In this document: positions 1-8,419 of the stretch, piece by piece
How the letters are laid out: the number at the start of each line of letters is the position of its first letter
Numbering within the stretch: position 1 is the first letter of the stretch
Source of the DNA: JADJPF01 sp964492845
GTDB taxonomy: Bacteria > Acidobacteriota > Blastocatellia > Chloracidobacteriales > JADJPF01
Assembly: GCA_964492845.1 (NCBI GenBank)
Contig: CAZBMZ010000012.1
Location: forward strand, 100,142 to 164,141
Reading direction: 5' to 3'
Length of the DNA stretch: 64,000 nucleotides
Program-made: the position numbers and the translations under genes
Notes under the pieces: generated by a model
The model's database searches: none
What the model was told of the DNA's origin: nothing
Seen by the model: only the letters and a program-made list of their open reading frames with translations

Positions 1-614
1 AAGCCTGCACCAATAATCATGTGGAAAGCATGAAGGCCAGTCATAGCAAAATAAAGAGAGAAAAAGATTTGTATTTCTCTTAAAGGCTTTTTATCGCCTG
101 CTTCTGAATGATGGGTGCTTGCCCCATGACTGCTACTAGAAGAACCACTATGATCAAGTGCGGCACCTGTTTTAGGGTCGTGATGTGAAGCAAAGTCAAA
201 ATGCCGGCCTGGTACTAAGCCATGTTCAAATTTGTCTTTATATTCAAAGTACTTAACACCTAAGAATGTACCGCCTAGGATTAAGGTTAAGATTAGAAAG
301 ATAATCAAATTTGTTTTCTTACCAACTTGCGCACTATAAACAGACATTGCCATAGTAAAACTGCTAATAATCAGCACAAATGTATTGCCTAGACCCATTT
401 TGACATCTAGTGCATTACTAGCAATAGCAAAAGCATCTGGGTAAGTAGAACGATAAATTACATAAGCTAAAAACAAGCCACCAAAGAACATAATTTCTGT
501 GGCTAGGAAGACCCACATAGCAAGCCATGTGGTATCTTTTTGTTGGTCTAAATCTTGGAAATGGTGGGCTAACGCCGGATGATGTCCTGTTGCGTGATCA
601 CTATGCACGGGCAT
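1..614 (-). CDS. coxC: Cytochrome c oxidase subunit III, C-terminus cut by window edge
   Basis: Subunit III of the aa3/caa3-type oxidase, an integral membrane subunit that stabilises the catalytic core. I translated it by hand from the ATG at 612-614, preceded by a GGAGGT ribosome site at 617-622. The start lies inside the 3' end of coxA (14 nt overlap), which suggests translational coupling. The N-terminus is His-rich, followed by WLAMWVFLATEIMFFGGLF, typical of the family, and further membrane segments. A hydrophilic Ser/His-rich loop (about 118-190) interrupts the membrane region. The family motif LYFAMTGLHAFHMIIGAG sits at the cut edge, so the last helices lie outside. Identification is firm; only completeness is unknown. 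Confidence 0.93.
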   Translation of the reverse strand, partial: MPVHSDHATGHHPALAHHFQDLDQQKDTTWLAMWVFLATEIMFFGGLFLAYVIYRSTYPDAFAIASNALDVKMGLGNTFVLIISSFTMAMSVYSAQVGKKTNLIIFLILTLILGGTFLGVKYFEYKDKFEHGLVPGRHFDFASHHDPKTGAALDHSGSSSSSHGASTHHSEAGDKKPLREIQIFFSLYFAMTGLHAFHMIIGAG

Positions 615-2268
615 TTACCTCCTTAGATAGTTCTTGAGGAAAATCTTTGATGAAATCTCGGTTAGCGTAGTTATATGGGTCTTCTGTTACAATTGGAGTT
701 TCGTGGAAATTTTCAACTATAGGTGGAGAAGAAGCTTTTTCCCATTCAAGGCCAGTTGCTTTCCAAGGATTAGAATTAACTGCTCTACCATAAAATAATG
801 ACCAAACCATATACATTACAGCCAGTAAAAATCCTAAACCAAGTACAGAACCGCCAGCAGTAGACATTATGTTAAGTAGTTGAAATTCATCAGTATAACT
901 AGCATAACGGCGAGGCATGCCTAAATAACCTAAAACAAACTGTGGAAAGAATGTAAGGTTAAAACCAGAGAAAACTAAAATCATAGAGAATCTAGCAATA
1001 CTTTCTGGATACATTTTACCTGTCATCTTAGGCCACCAAAAATGTATTCCAGCCATAAATGCCATTACAAGACCACCTACCATCACATAATGAAAGTGTG
1101 CAACAACAAAATATGTGTCGTGAACGTGAACGTCAAAACCTAGAGCAGATAGGAATAATCCTGTCAAACCACCAATTAAAAACAAGCCTTGGAAACCAAA
1201 AACATAAAGCATTGGGGTATCATAGGAAATTGACCCCTTATACATAGTTGCTGTCCAGTTAAATACTTTAATAGCTGAGAAAATACCTACTAAGTAGCTT
1301 AATATAGAAAATATCAAGGCTGAGTATACTGATTGACCAGCAACAATCATATGGTGGCCCCATACAACAAAGCTAAAGATAACAAATCCAACATTAGCAA
1401 AAGCAATTGCACGATAACCAAATATACTTCTTCGAGAAAAACAAGTTACTACTTCATTGATTACGCCCATACCTGGAACAATCATAATATAAACGGCTGG
1501 GTGGGAGTAAAACCAAAATAGATGTTGAAATAGTACAGGGTCGCCGCCTAAAGCAGGGTCAAATATCCCAAGCTTAAATAACTTTTCAAGACCTGCCATC
1601 ATTAAGGTTACAGCAATTACAGGGGTACCTAGAATTTGAATAATACTAGTCGCATAAAGTGACCAAACCATTAAAGGTAATCTAAACCAACTTAGACCTG
1701 GCGCACGCATACGGTGAATTGTCACCATAAAGTTTAGTCCAGTTAAAATTGATGAAAACCCAGTAATAAATAAGCCCAACACAACTGGCACGACATGCGT
1801 TTGCGATGCAGAGGTACTATAAGGAGTGTAGAAAGTCCAGCCTGTATCAACCCCACCAGCTACTATAGTGTAAATAGTAAATGTTGCACCTACTATATAT
1901 ACATACCAACTAAGTAAATTCAGCTTAGGAAAGGCAACATCTTTTGCTCCTAACATCAAAGGCAAAAGGAAATTACCTAAAACAGCCGGTACAGCCGGAA
2001 TAATAAAGAAAAACACCATTACTATTCCGTGCATAGTAAAGAGCTTATTATAATTATCTGGTTCAAAAAGATCTGAAGCTGGGGTCATTAATTCCAAGCG
2101 CATTAAAGATGCAAATATTCCCCCAATAAAAAACATTGCCGTGATTGAAACAAGGTAAAGCCAAGCTATTCTTTTGTGATCATAGGTTAAAAACCACGAC
2201 TGAAGAGTATAGCCAGCAGTTAAATAGTTTTCTTGTTCCTTTTGTTGCGGTACAGTTGTAACACTCAT
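601..2268 (-). CDS. coxA: Cytochrome c oxidase subunit I (A2-type heme-copper oxidase)
   Basis: Catalytic subunit that reduces O2 to water and pumps protons in the cytoplasmic membrane. At 555 residues it has the normal family length, with about 12 membrane segments. The low-spin heme ligand is His80 in TMHGIVMVFF. The CuB/cross-link motif is FWFYSHPAVY, with His256 and Tyr260. The other CuB ligands are the His pair at about 305-306, and HDTYFVVAHFHYVM carries the heme ligands. The HPxVY motif has Ala instead of the usual D-channel Glu and is preceded by Tyr-Ser, which marks an A2-type enzyme. It is transcribed 8 nt after coxB and overlaps coxC. Confidence 0.97.
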   Translation of the reverse strand: MSVTTVPQQKEQENYLTAGYTLQSWFLTYDHKRIAWLYLVSITAMFFIGGIFASLMRLELMTPASDLFEPDNYNKLFTMHGIVMVFFFIIPAVPAVLGNFLLPLMLGAKDVAFPKLNLLSWYVYIVGATFTIYTIVAGGVDTGWTFYTPYSTSASQTHVVPVVLGLFITGFSSILTGLNFMVTIHRMRAPGLSWFRLPLMVWSLYATSIIQILGTPVIAVTLMMAGLEKLFKLGIFDPALGGDPVLFQHLFWFYSHPAVYIMIVPGMGVINEVVTCFSRRSIFGYRAIAFANVGFVIFSFVVWGHHMIVAGQSVYSALIFSILSYLVGIFSAIKVFNWTATMYKGSISYDTPMLYVFGFQGLFLIGGLTGLFLSALGFDVHVHDTYFVVAHFHYVMVGGLVMAFMAGIHFWWPKMTGKMYPESIARFSMILVFSGFNLTFFPQFVLGYLGMPRRYASYTDEFQLLNIMSTAGGSVLGLGFLLAVMYMVWSLFYGRAVNSNPWKATGLEWEKASSPPIVENFHETPIVTEDPYNYANRDFIKDFPQELSKEVNARA

Positions 2269-2276
2269 ATGCGTCC

Positions 2277-3365
2277 CTATTTTTTAGCTGGCTCACTTTT
2301 TGTTGGTGAACCAGATGTGTTGTTTTCTGTTTTTGGTTTTTGATCCCCTGTAGATTTTGCTGTTGGTGCTGGTGTTGCATTTGTGGCTGTTGGTACTGGT
2401 GTTGCTGTTTTGCTAGGAGTATTACCAGCAACAACAGGGGTTAAAGTTCTCATATAAGAAATTAACTGTAGTATTTGCTCTTCAGTAATCAAACCTTTAT
2501 AAGTTGGCATATTGCTAGGAAAGCCTTCTACTACTTTAGCATTTGGATCTAGCAAGGACTCGCGCAAATAACGTTCCTCTGCTGTTAGAGAACTACCGCC
2601 TTCTAAACGAACTTGTTTTCCATAAATACCTTCTAGGTTTGGCCCTTTAGTTGCGGATTGTGGGCTATGACAACTAACACATCCTAGAGTTTTGAAAAGC
2701 TTTTGCCCAGCTTCTGACAAGGAAGCGTCTTTACTATTAGCTAGCCAATCTTCATAGTCTTTTTGCTCCATAACTATTATAGAACCAATCATACCAGAAT
2801 GCTTAGTTCCACAATATTCAGCGCAAAATAGATGGTATTTTCCTGGTTTAGTGGCTTCAAACCACATTTTTGAGTAACTACCAGGGATCACATCAGCTTT
2901 GACGCGAAAAGCCGGGATATAAAAGCTATGAAGTACATCTTCAGAAGTCATAGTAAGTCTAACAGCTTTACCAACAGGAACATGCAATTCATTTATTTCA
3001 CGGTGTCCATTGAGATGCTGCATCTTCCACATCCATTGTTTACCAGTAACATAGATATCCATAGCCTCTTTAGGTGGTGAAGCCATTTTGAAAAAGATTA
3101 TAGCTCCCCAAAAAAACATCACAAAAGAAATGCCTAAAGGTATAACAATCCAGGTTATTTCTAGTAAAAGGTTAGAAACCGTCATAGGTGGACAATCAGC
3201 ATCAGAACGACGACGATATTTCACCGCAAAGAAGGCTATTAGACCTGAAACTAACACTGTAAAAAATGCTGAGACTACCGTTAAAAACAAGTAAAGTAAA
3301 TCTACTTGTAATGCGAAGGTGGAAGCCTGTTCTGGAAGAAATGGTACACCCGAACTTAACTGCAT
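2277..3365 (-). CDS. coxB: Cytochrome c oxidase subunit II with fused cytochrome c (caa3-type)
   Basis: Electron-entry subunit. Two membrane helices (about 24-46 and 64-88) precede a periplasmic cupredoxin domain. Its CuA motif CAEYCGTKHSGM (about 181-192) has both Cys, the His and the Met. A class I cytochrome c domain follows, with heme motif CVSCH (about 228) and a likely Met ligand in the PSNMPTYKG segment, so electrons can pass directly to CuA. After the cytochrome domain comes an unusual tail of about 45 residues rich in Pro, Thr, Ala and Lys, probably disordered. There is no clear signal peptide apart from the first helix. It lies between sco (50 nt upstream) and coxA. Confidence 0.96.
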   Translation of the reverse strand: MQLSSGVPFLPEQASTFALQVDLLYLFLTVVSAFFTVLVSGLIAFFAVKYRRRSDADCPPMTVSNLLLEITWIVIPLGISFVMFFWGAIIFFKMASPPKEAMDIYVTGKQWMWKMQHLNGHREINELHVPVGKAVRLTMTSEDVLHSFYIPAFRVKADVIPGSYSKMWFEATKPGKYHLFCAEYCGTKHSGMIGSIIVMEQKDYEDWLANSKDASLSEAGQKLFKTLGCVSCHSPQSATKGPNLEGIYGKQVRLEGGSSLTAEERYLRESLLDPNAKVVEGFPSNMPTYKGLITEEQILQLISYMRTLTPVVAGNTPSKTATPVPTATNATPAPTAKSTGDQKPKTENNTSGSPTKSEPAKK

Positions 3366-3415
3366 AATTTAACCTTACCTTTTGCCTAATTATTTATCAG
3401 AAATTTAGGTTAATC

Positions 3416-4249
3416 TTAATTTGGCTGCAACTTCTTTTTCTTACGATCATTGCGTAGAGTATTAATAATAAAAGCAGCAATAATAATTACTGTAATTGTT
3501 CCAGCCAAACGTACTACATTCATTACTGCGGCACCATATTTGCCAGTTTTAGGATCATAGTGATAGCACATCAGTAAGAGTTGATCTACAGGAGAGCCAA
3601 TTTTATTTTCTGATGCTTCGACTAAGCCTAATCTTAGATCTCGTGGAGGATATTCAACTCCATAGAAATAGCGAGAAGTTTTTCCCTCTGGAGTTAAAAC
3701 TATTACTCCGCTAGCGTGTGCAAAAAGATCTTTTTCTGCATCATAAACGTAACGAAAACCGACTGTTTGGGTTAAAGTTTTTATTGAGCTTTCTTCACCC
3801 GTTAAAAAATGCCAGCCCGCTTCTGTTCCTTTGGTGATATAGCGTTCTAGATAACTCCTTTTTTTACCAGTAGCTAGTTCAGGCGTTTCTCTTGAATCAA
3901 AACTAACTACTAAAACATCAAACTCTTTTCCTACAGTAAAAGAAAGAGTATTTAAGGATTGAATTAATCCATTAAGTACTAAAGAACATAACATTGGGCA
4001 ATTATAATAAATTAAAGCTAATACTACAGGTTTTTTACCAAAATAATTCTGTAACTTAACATTTTGCCCATTTTCATCACGAAAAACTAAATCCAAAGGA
4101 AGCTGTTGATTAAGACGTTGGTCAATACCAATATCATTTAATACTGGTGGACGTGTATTAGGAACAGCTTGAGGTAACTCTGGCTTTGTTACTTGTGCTG
4201 GCACAGAAAGAGCTAGCATCAGCATAAGTATAACCACTAGTAGCCTCAT
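3416..4249 (-). CDS. sco: SCO1/SenC-type copper chaperone for CuA assembly
   Basis: Thioredoxin-fold copper protein that delivers copper to, or reduces, the CuA site of CoxB. It has an N-terminal signal sequence (about 1-19), the copper-binding CPMLC motif (CxxxC, about 84-88) and the conserved distal His in DLFAHASG (about 178). A C-terminal hydrophobic helix near 245-265 with a Lys/Arg-rich tail would anchor it to the outer face of the membrane. Many SCO proteins carry an N-terminal anchor instead. Its start overlaps the preceding gene by 4 nt, and it sits just upstream of coxB, as expected for a dedicated assembly factor. Confidence 0.92.
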   Translation of the reverse strand: MRLLVVILMLMLALSVPAQVTKPELPQAVPNTRPPVLNDIGIDQRLNQQLPLDLVFRDENGQNVKLQNYFGKKPVVLALIYYNCPMLCSLVLNGLIQSLNTLSFTVGKEFDVLVVSFDSRETPELATGKKRSYLERYITKGTEAGWHFLTGEESSIKTLTQTVGFRYVYDAEKDLFAHASGVIVLTPEGKTSRYFYGVEYPPRDLRLGLVEASENKIGSPVDQLLLMCYHYDPKTGKYGAAVMNVVRLAGTITVIIIAAFIINTLRNDRKKKKLQPN

Positions 4250-4719
4250 CTTAATCTCCTCTCAAAAATCTGACCACTGCTTTGATCTGAAGGCATTTTT
4301 TCAGCTTTATCTATAAAGTTTTGAGCTTCATTTTCTGGTCTTGTTTCTACTCCCTTTTCAACTAGTTTATCTATTGCTTGTTCAATAGGAAGTTTTTCAA
4401 TACTTGCATCACCTTCTTTAAGGATTTTTTCTTCTTTAGCTCTAAACTCCTTTAAGTCGCTTGATTGAGTAGCATTAGTTTGGAGTATAGGCTTTGGTGG
4501 CAAATTAGATCTTTGCTGATACATAGTGTTAAGAGGAGGATTATTTTTATCTTCCCACCAAGCTAAAGCCTCAAATAAACCAACTGTAGCAACATAAATA
4601 ATTACTGTAGTAACAAGTAGAACAACAGTAAATTTAAATATTGCACGAACATCAATATCTTTATCCTCTAAATCCATTCGAGGATATTTTTTATGTCCAG
4701 TATCATCAGTGTTTGCCAT
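4246..4719 (-). CDS. Small membrane protein between actF and sco
   Basis: A 157-residue protein I do not recognise by sequence. It has a charged N-terminus (about 1-27), one membrane helix (about 28-52) and a polar, Glu/Lys/Gln-rich tail predicted to be helical and periplasmic. The gene overlaps actF by 14 nt and sco by 4 nt, so it is almost certainly co-translated with the respiratory operon. A role as an accessory subunit or assembly factor of alternative complex III or of the oxidase is inference from position only. No heme, copper or iron-sulfur motif is visible. Confidence 0.8.
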   Translation of the reverse strand: MANTDDTGHKKYPRMDLEDKDIDVRAIFKFTVVLLVTTVIIYVATVGLFEALAWWEDKNNPPLNTMYQQRSNLPPKPILQTNATQSSDLKEFRAKEEKILKEGDASIEKLPIEQAIDKLVEKGVETRPENEAQNFIDKAEKMPSDQSSGQIFERRLR

Positions 4720-5791
4720 GAGCTATTGCCTCCGGTTGAATATAAGGATCACGTAATGGTATTAAAGGATTGCCTGATAAGAGCCTAAAGAATGCTCCTA
4801 GCCAAATAGCTCCAATAACTCCAGTAGATACTAGTGTAAAAATAATAGAATTAATTGAAATAATCCCATTGTTAAACTGTGGGAAAACTAACCAGAATAA
4901 ATCTACTAAGTGCATAAATAGCAACCCAGCAGCAATAGTAGCTAGCATAGTTGGTTTCTTTTTCAAGGCTCTTGATAAAAGAATGAAGAAAGGAACTGCA
5001 AAATGTAGAAATACTAAAGCAGGCCCAACATATTGCCATCCACCACTTCTACGGCGAATATACCAAATAATTTCTTCTGGTAAGTTAGCAGACCACATAA
5101 TTAGAAGTTGTGAGAGGTTGAAATATGCCCAAAGCATTACACAAGCAAGAAGTAATTTTCCTAAATCATGAAAGTGTTTAGAAGTAATTTTCCCTTTTGC
5201 CCCTTCTCGATCAGATATTCGAGAAAGCATAATTATCATAAAAGAAAAAGAACTTAGTAAAGAGCCACCAATAACCAAAATACCAAAAATGGTAGAAAAC
5301 CAGTGTGGATCTAGTGACATTATCCAATCTACAGAAGCAAATGTTACAGTTAAAGCAGAAATTAGTAGTCCAGGGCCACTTATATTGCGGCATTTTTGAG
5401 CTACATCTATAGCTTGATCTACTGTGGTAGTTTTATCTTGTTGAAGAGAAAATTTGCTTAAAAGAAAAGCAATTGCTGACCAGATAACAAAATAGATAAC
5501 GGCTCTAATAGAAAAGAAAGTGGTATTAAGATAATATTGGGTTTTAGCACCTAAAGTTTTAATTTCTTCTTCATGTGTCCAAGGAAAAATATTATGAGAA
5601 AAAATTATAATTGGGATAAATAGAACAAACATTAATGGTAATGTTTTAGTAGCAGCTTCTAACAACCGGCGTATACCATGCCCCCAATTACCACCCGTTA
5701 GGTGTTGAATCATTAAAATTCCTAGTGATCCAATAGTGATTGTTATCCAAAAAAGATATCCGACTAAATAAGATGGAAAGAAGTCACTCAT
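4706..5791 (-). CDS. actF: Alternative complex III membrane subunit ActF
   Basis: Integral membrane subunit of the quinol:cytochrome c oxidoreductase known as alternative complex III, structurally related to the C-terminal half of ActC. About ten hydrophobic helices are visible. Family-like segments include MSLDPHWFSTIFGILVIGG and ISQLL/WSANLPEEIIWYIRR-type stretches in the middle. At 361 residues it is somewhat shorter than many ActF proteins. The ATG follows the ActE stop directly (5792/5791). It is the last conventional act gene before the small membrane protein, sco and cox genes. No cofactor motif is expected, and none is seen. Confidence 0.9.
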   Translation of the reverse strand: MSDFFPSYLVGYLFWITITIGSLGILMIQHLTGGNWGHGIRRLLEAATKTLPLMFVLFIPIIIFSHNIFPWTHEEEIKTLGAKTQYYLNTTFFSIRAVIYFVIWSAIAFLLSKFSLQQDKTTTVDQAIDVAQKCRNISGPGLLISALTVTFASVDWIMSLDPHWFSTIFGILVIGGSLLSSFSFMIIMLSRISDREGAKGKITSKHFHDLGKLLLACVMLWAYFNLSQLLIMWSANLPEEIIWYIRRRSGGWQYVGPALVFLHFAVPFFILLSRALKKKPTMLATIAAGLLFMHLVDLFWLVFPQFNNGIISINSIIFTLVSTGVIGAIWLGAFFRLLSGNPLIPLRDPYIQPEAIAHGKH

Positions 5792-6454
5792 TTATTTGTG
5801 TCCTCCTGAATTATCTTTATTTTCTGTTTTTGGAGCATCACCATTAGTAGGAGAACTTTGCTTTTTGGGGTCAACTACACCACTTGGAGTAAAGTCTGTC
5901 ATTGTATCCACTGGTAATGGATCAGTAGTACTTGTTTGGCTAGCTTGTAAAGCTCGAATATAAGCAATTATTGCCCATCTGTCCCGAACATTTACTTGAG
6001 CAGAATAACCAGCCATTGCTCCATATCCATTACTAATAACATCAAAGTAATAGCCTACAGATTGATTACGTAAGCGTTCTTCATAGAGTGAAGCAGCCTT
6101 CTTAAAGCCTCTTTGTACAATCATTCCATTACCGCTGCCTAATTGACCATGACAAGGAGCGCAATAAATATTAAAGCGTTCTTGACCACGTTTTACTACT
6201 GCTTTATCTACAGCAAAAGGAAATGTAGCTACAAACTGACCATCTTTTTTACCTGTATAAAGGTGAACATCATCTCTTAATTGTCCTCTAGCTACTGTAC
6301 CAGCAACTAATTGACGAGAAGCTTGTCCATCAGAAAAAAAGTTACTTTCCTGTAATGGTCTGTAAGCTGGTTGATCTGCCATATCTTGGCGGCAGGCATT
6401 AAATAGAAATAGGCCACAAAAAATAGTTAAGATACAGAGTTTTACTTTTGTCAT
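5792..6454 (-). CDS. actE: Alternative complex III monoheme cytochrome c ActE (lipoprotein)
   Basis: Periplasmic monoheme cytochrome c that relays electrons from the iron-sulfur/multiheme part of the complex to downstream cytochromes. The heme motif is CAPCHGQLGSGNGM, followed by Met residues in the GYGAMAGYSAQV segment that could be the axial ligand. I chose the ATG at 6452-6454 because it opens a lipoprotein signal, MTKVKLCILTIFCGLFLFNAC, with the lipobox Cys at the end. The frame also extends to a TTG at 6496 inside actD, which would put 14 polar residues before the signal. The C-terminus is a hydrophilic, Pro/Asp/Lys-rich tail. Confidence 0.9.
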   Translation of the reverse strand: MTKVKLCILTIFCGLFLFNACRQDMADQPAYRPLQESNFFSDGQASRQLVAGTVARGQLRDDVHLYTGKKDGQFVATFPFAVDKAVVKRGQERFNIYCAPCHGQLGSGNGMIVQRGFKKAASLYEERLRNQSVGYYFDVISNGYGAMAGYSAQVNVRDRWAIIAYIRALQASQTSTTDPLPVDTMTDFTPSGVVDPKKQSSPTNGDAPKTENKDNSGGHK

Positions 6455-6485
6455 ATTTTCTGTACTCTTTCTGTGCTGTGAAAAT

Positions 6486-7022
6486 TTAGGGTTCAACTTC
6501 TGTTACCTCCACTGCACCAAGACTTTTTAAGAATTCTGCTGTGGCTTTACGATCAAATTTTGGATCTTCAGCTTCAACACAAATAAAGAACCTATCATTT
6601 GAAGCCAGTTCAAATCTCTCTGAGTTAAAAACTGGGTGATAAGGTTGTGGTAATCCGTTTAAGGCTAACATACTGATTACCCCAGAAAAGGCACCAAAGA
6701 GAACTGTTGTTTCAAAAGTAATTGGAATAAAAGAAACCCAGCTATGTAGAGGACGACCACCTATATTAATTGGGTAATCAATTACCGAGGTAAAATACTG
6801 TAAAGCATAACCTAAGCAACCGCCAATTATTCCACCTATCAAAACAATATATTGAATTTTGGAATGAAAGCCCATTACCTCACCTAATTCTTCTATAGGA
6901 TAAGGAGAATAAGCGTCCATTTTTCTATAACCTTGTTTATATACTGCTGATGCAGCATCAACTACAGTTTGTGGATTATCAAACTCTGCCATCAGTCCAT
7001 AAATTTTTGGTTGTTCTTTCAT
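6486..7022 (-). CDS. actD: Alternative complex III membrane subunit ActD (DUF3341)
   Basis: Small membrane subunit of alternative complex III, 178 residues. The soluble N-terminus begins KIYGLMAEFDNPQTVVDAA and contains the YSPYPIEEL motif typical of this family. Two helices (about 58-80 and 100-122) flank a short loop, and a cytosolic C-terminal domain (FFICVEAEDPKF and EFLKSLGA) resembles a ferredoxin-like fold. It lies 6 nt after actC in the usual order. It carries no cofactor. The assignment rests on motifs and gene order and is firm. Confidence 0.92.
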   Translation of the reverse strand: MKEQPKIYGLMAEFDNPQTVVDAASAVYKQGYRKMDAYSPYPIEELGEVMGFHSKIQYIVLIGGIIGGCLGYALQYFTSVIDYPINIGGRPLHSWVSFIPITFETTVLFGAFSGVISMLALNGLPQPYHPVFNSERFELASNDRFFICVEAEDPKFDRKATAEFLKSLGAVEVTEVEP

Positions 7023-7028
7023 AATTAT

Positions 7029-8417
7029 CTATTCCTCGTGATGGTGAACTTTTGATTCTGGTAGCAATGTCTTAATTTCAAACATAGGAATCATCGGCAA
7101 GAACCGGACAAATAAAACCATCAGCATAAGGAAAAATCCCATTGTGCCAATATACATGCCCCAATCCCAAATAGTCGGCCAATAAATACCCCAAGATGAA
7201 GGGACAAAATCACGATGTAAGCTAGTAACAACAATTACAAATCGTTCAAGCCACATACCAACATTAACTATCAAAGAAATAAGCCAAAGAACAATGATAT
7301 TTTGTCTAACTTTTTTAATCCAAAGAATTTGTGGAACTACTCCATTACAAAATATCAATGCCCAGTATGCCCAGGCATAAGGGCCTGTCATACGGTTATA
7401 CATCATAAAGCTTTCATATTTGTTGCCACTATACCAGGCCATAAATGCTTCCATGTTATAGCCATAAAAGACTATCAAACCTGTAGCAAGCATTACTTTA
7501 GCCATATTTTCTACGTGACGCATAGTAACAAAGTCTTGCAAACGAAATAGTGCGCGTACAGGTAGCATAAGTGTTAGCACCATAGCAAAACCTGAATAAA
7601 CTGCACCAGCAACAAAGTAAGGAGGAAATATAGTTGCGTGCCAGCCTGGAATTACTGAAACAGCAAAGTCAAAGCTTACAATTGTATGTACAGAAACAAC
7701 TAGAGGTGTAGCAAGTCCTGCTAAAAGGTTATAAATGGTTTCATAACGTATCCAGTGACGAGCAGAACCACGCCAACCCATACACATCATGCCAAAAATA
7801 ATTTTAACTACTTTATTTTTAGCTCTATCTCTCATTGTTGCAAGGTCTGGGATTAAACCAACATACCAAAACAACAAAGAAACACTACCATAAGTTGAAA
7901 CTGCAAAAACGTCCCACATCAGAGGGCTACGAAATTGCGGCCATAGAGACATAGTGTTAGGAATTGGAAATAACCAATAAGCAGCAAACCAGGGTCGGCC
8001 AGTGTGGAGTAATGGAAACATACCCGCACAGGCTACAGCAAAAAGCGTCATTGCTTCGGCAAATCGGTTAATTGAGGTACGCCATTTTTGACCCATCAAT
8101 AACAAAATGGCTGATATTAGTGTTCCTGCGTGACCAATACCAATCCACCAAACAAAGTTAATAATTGCAAAACCCCAACCAACAGGAACGTTTAAACCCC
8201 AAACGCCTACACCGCGAACTAATAATACAGTGACAGAAGCCATCAGTACATTAACGATTAAAAAAGCAATTCCTAAAACAACAAATAAGGAAATAGGGGT
8301 GTAGCGAGTTAAAACTATAGAACTAATTTTTTCTGTAATCGTGTTGAAGTTGTGTCCTGGGCCAAGCACAGGAATTACATCTTTAAGCACGGGTTCACTC
8401 GAGCTTTTTGCTTCCAT
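7029..8417 (-). CDS. actC: Alternative complex III quinol-binding subunit ActC (NrfD/PsrC family)
   Basis: Polytopic membrane protein, 462 residues with about ten helices, homologous to the NrfD/PsrC membrane anchors of CISM enzymes. It is expected to hold the menaquinol site on the periplasmic side. Recognisable stretches are the first helix pair near 40-100, WWIGIGHAGTLISAILLL, and the GRPWFAAYWLFPIPN segment. The first of these contains the conserved Gly-His-Ala-Gly-Thr motif near the proposed quinol pocket. It lies 2 nt downstream of actB. The tail is His-rich and short. Family length and gene order both agree. Confidence 0.95.
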   Translation of the reverse strand: MEAKSSSEPVLKDVIPVLGPGHNFNTITEKISSIVLTRYTPISLFVVLGIAFLIVNVLMASVTVLLVRGVGVWGLNVPVGWGFAIINFVWWIGIGHAGTLISAILLLMGQKWRTSINRFAEAMTLFAVACAGMFPLLHTGRPWFAAYWLFPIPNTMSLWPQFRSPLMWDVFAVSTYGSVSLLFWYVGLIPDLATMRDRAKNKVVKIIFGMMCMGWRGSARHWIRYETIYNLLAGLATPLVVSVHTIVSFDFAVSVIPGWHATIFPPYFVAGAVYSGFAMVLTLMLPVRALFRLQDFVTMRHVENMAKVMLATGLIVFYGYNMEAFMAWYSGNKYESFMMYNRMTGPYAWAYWALIFCNGVVPQILWIKKVRQNIIVLWLISLIVNVGMWLERFVIVVTSLHRDFVPSSWGIYWPTIWDWGMYIGTMGFFLMLMVLFVRFLPMIPMFEIKTLLPESKVHHHEE

Positions 8418-8419
8418 AT

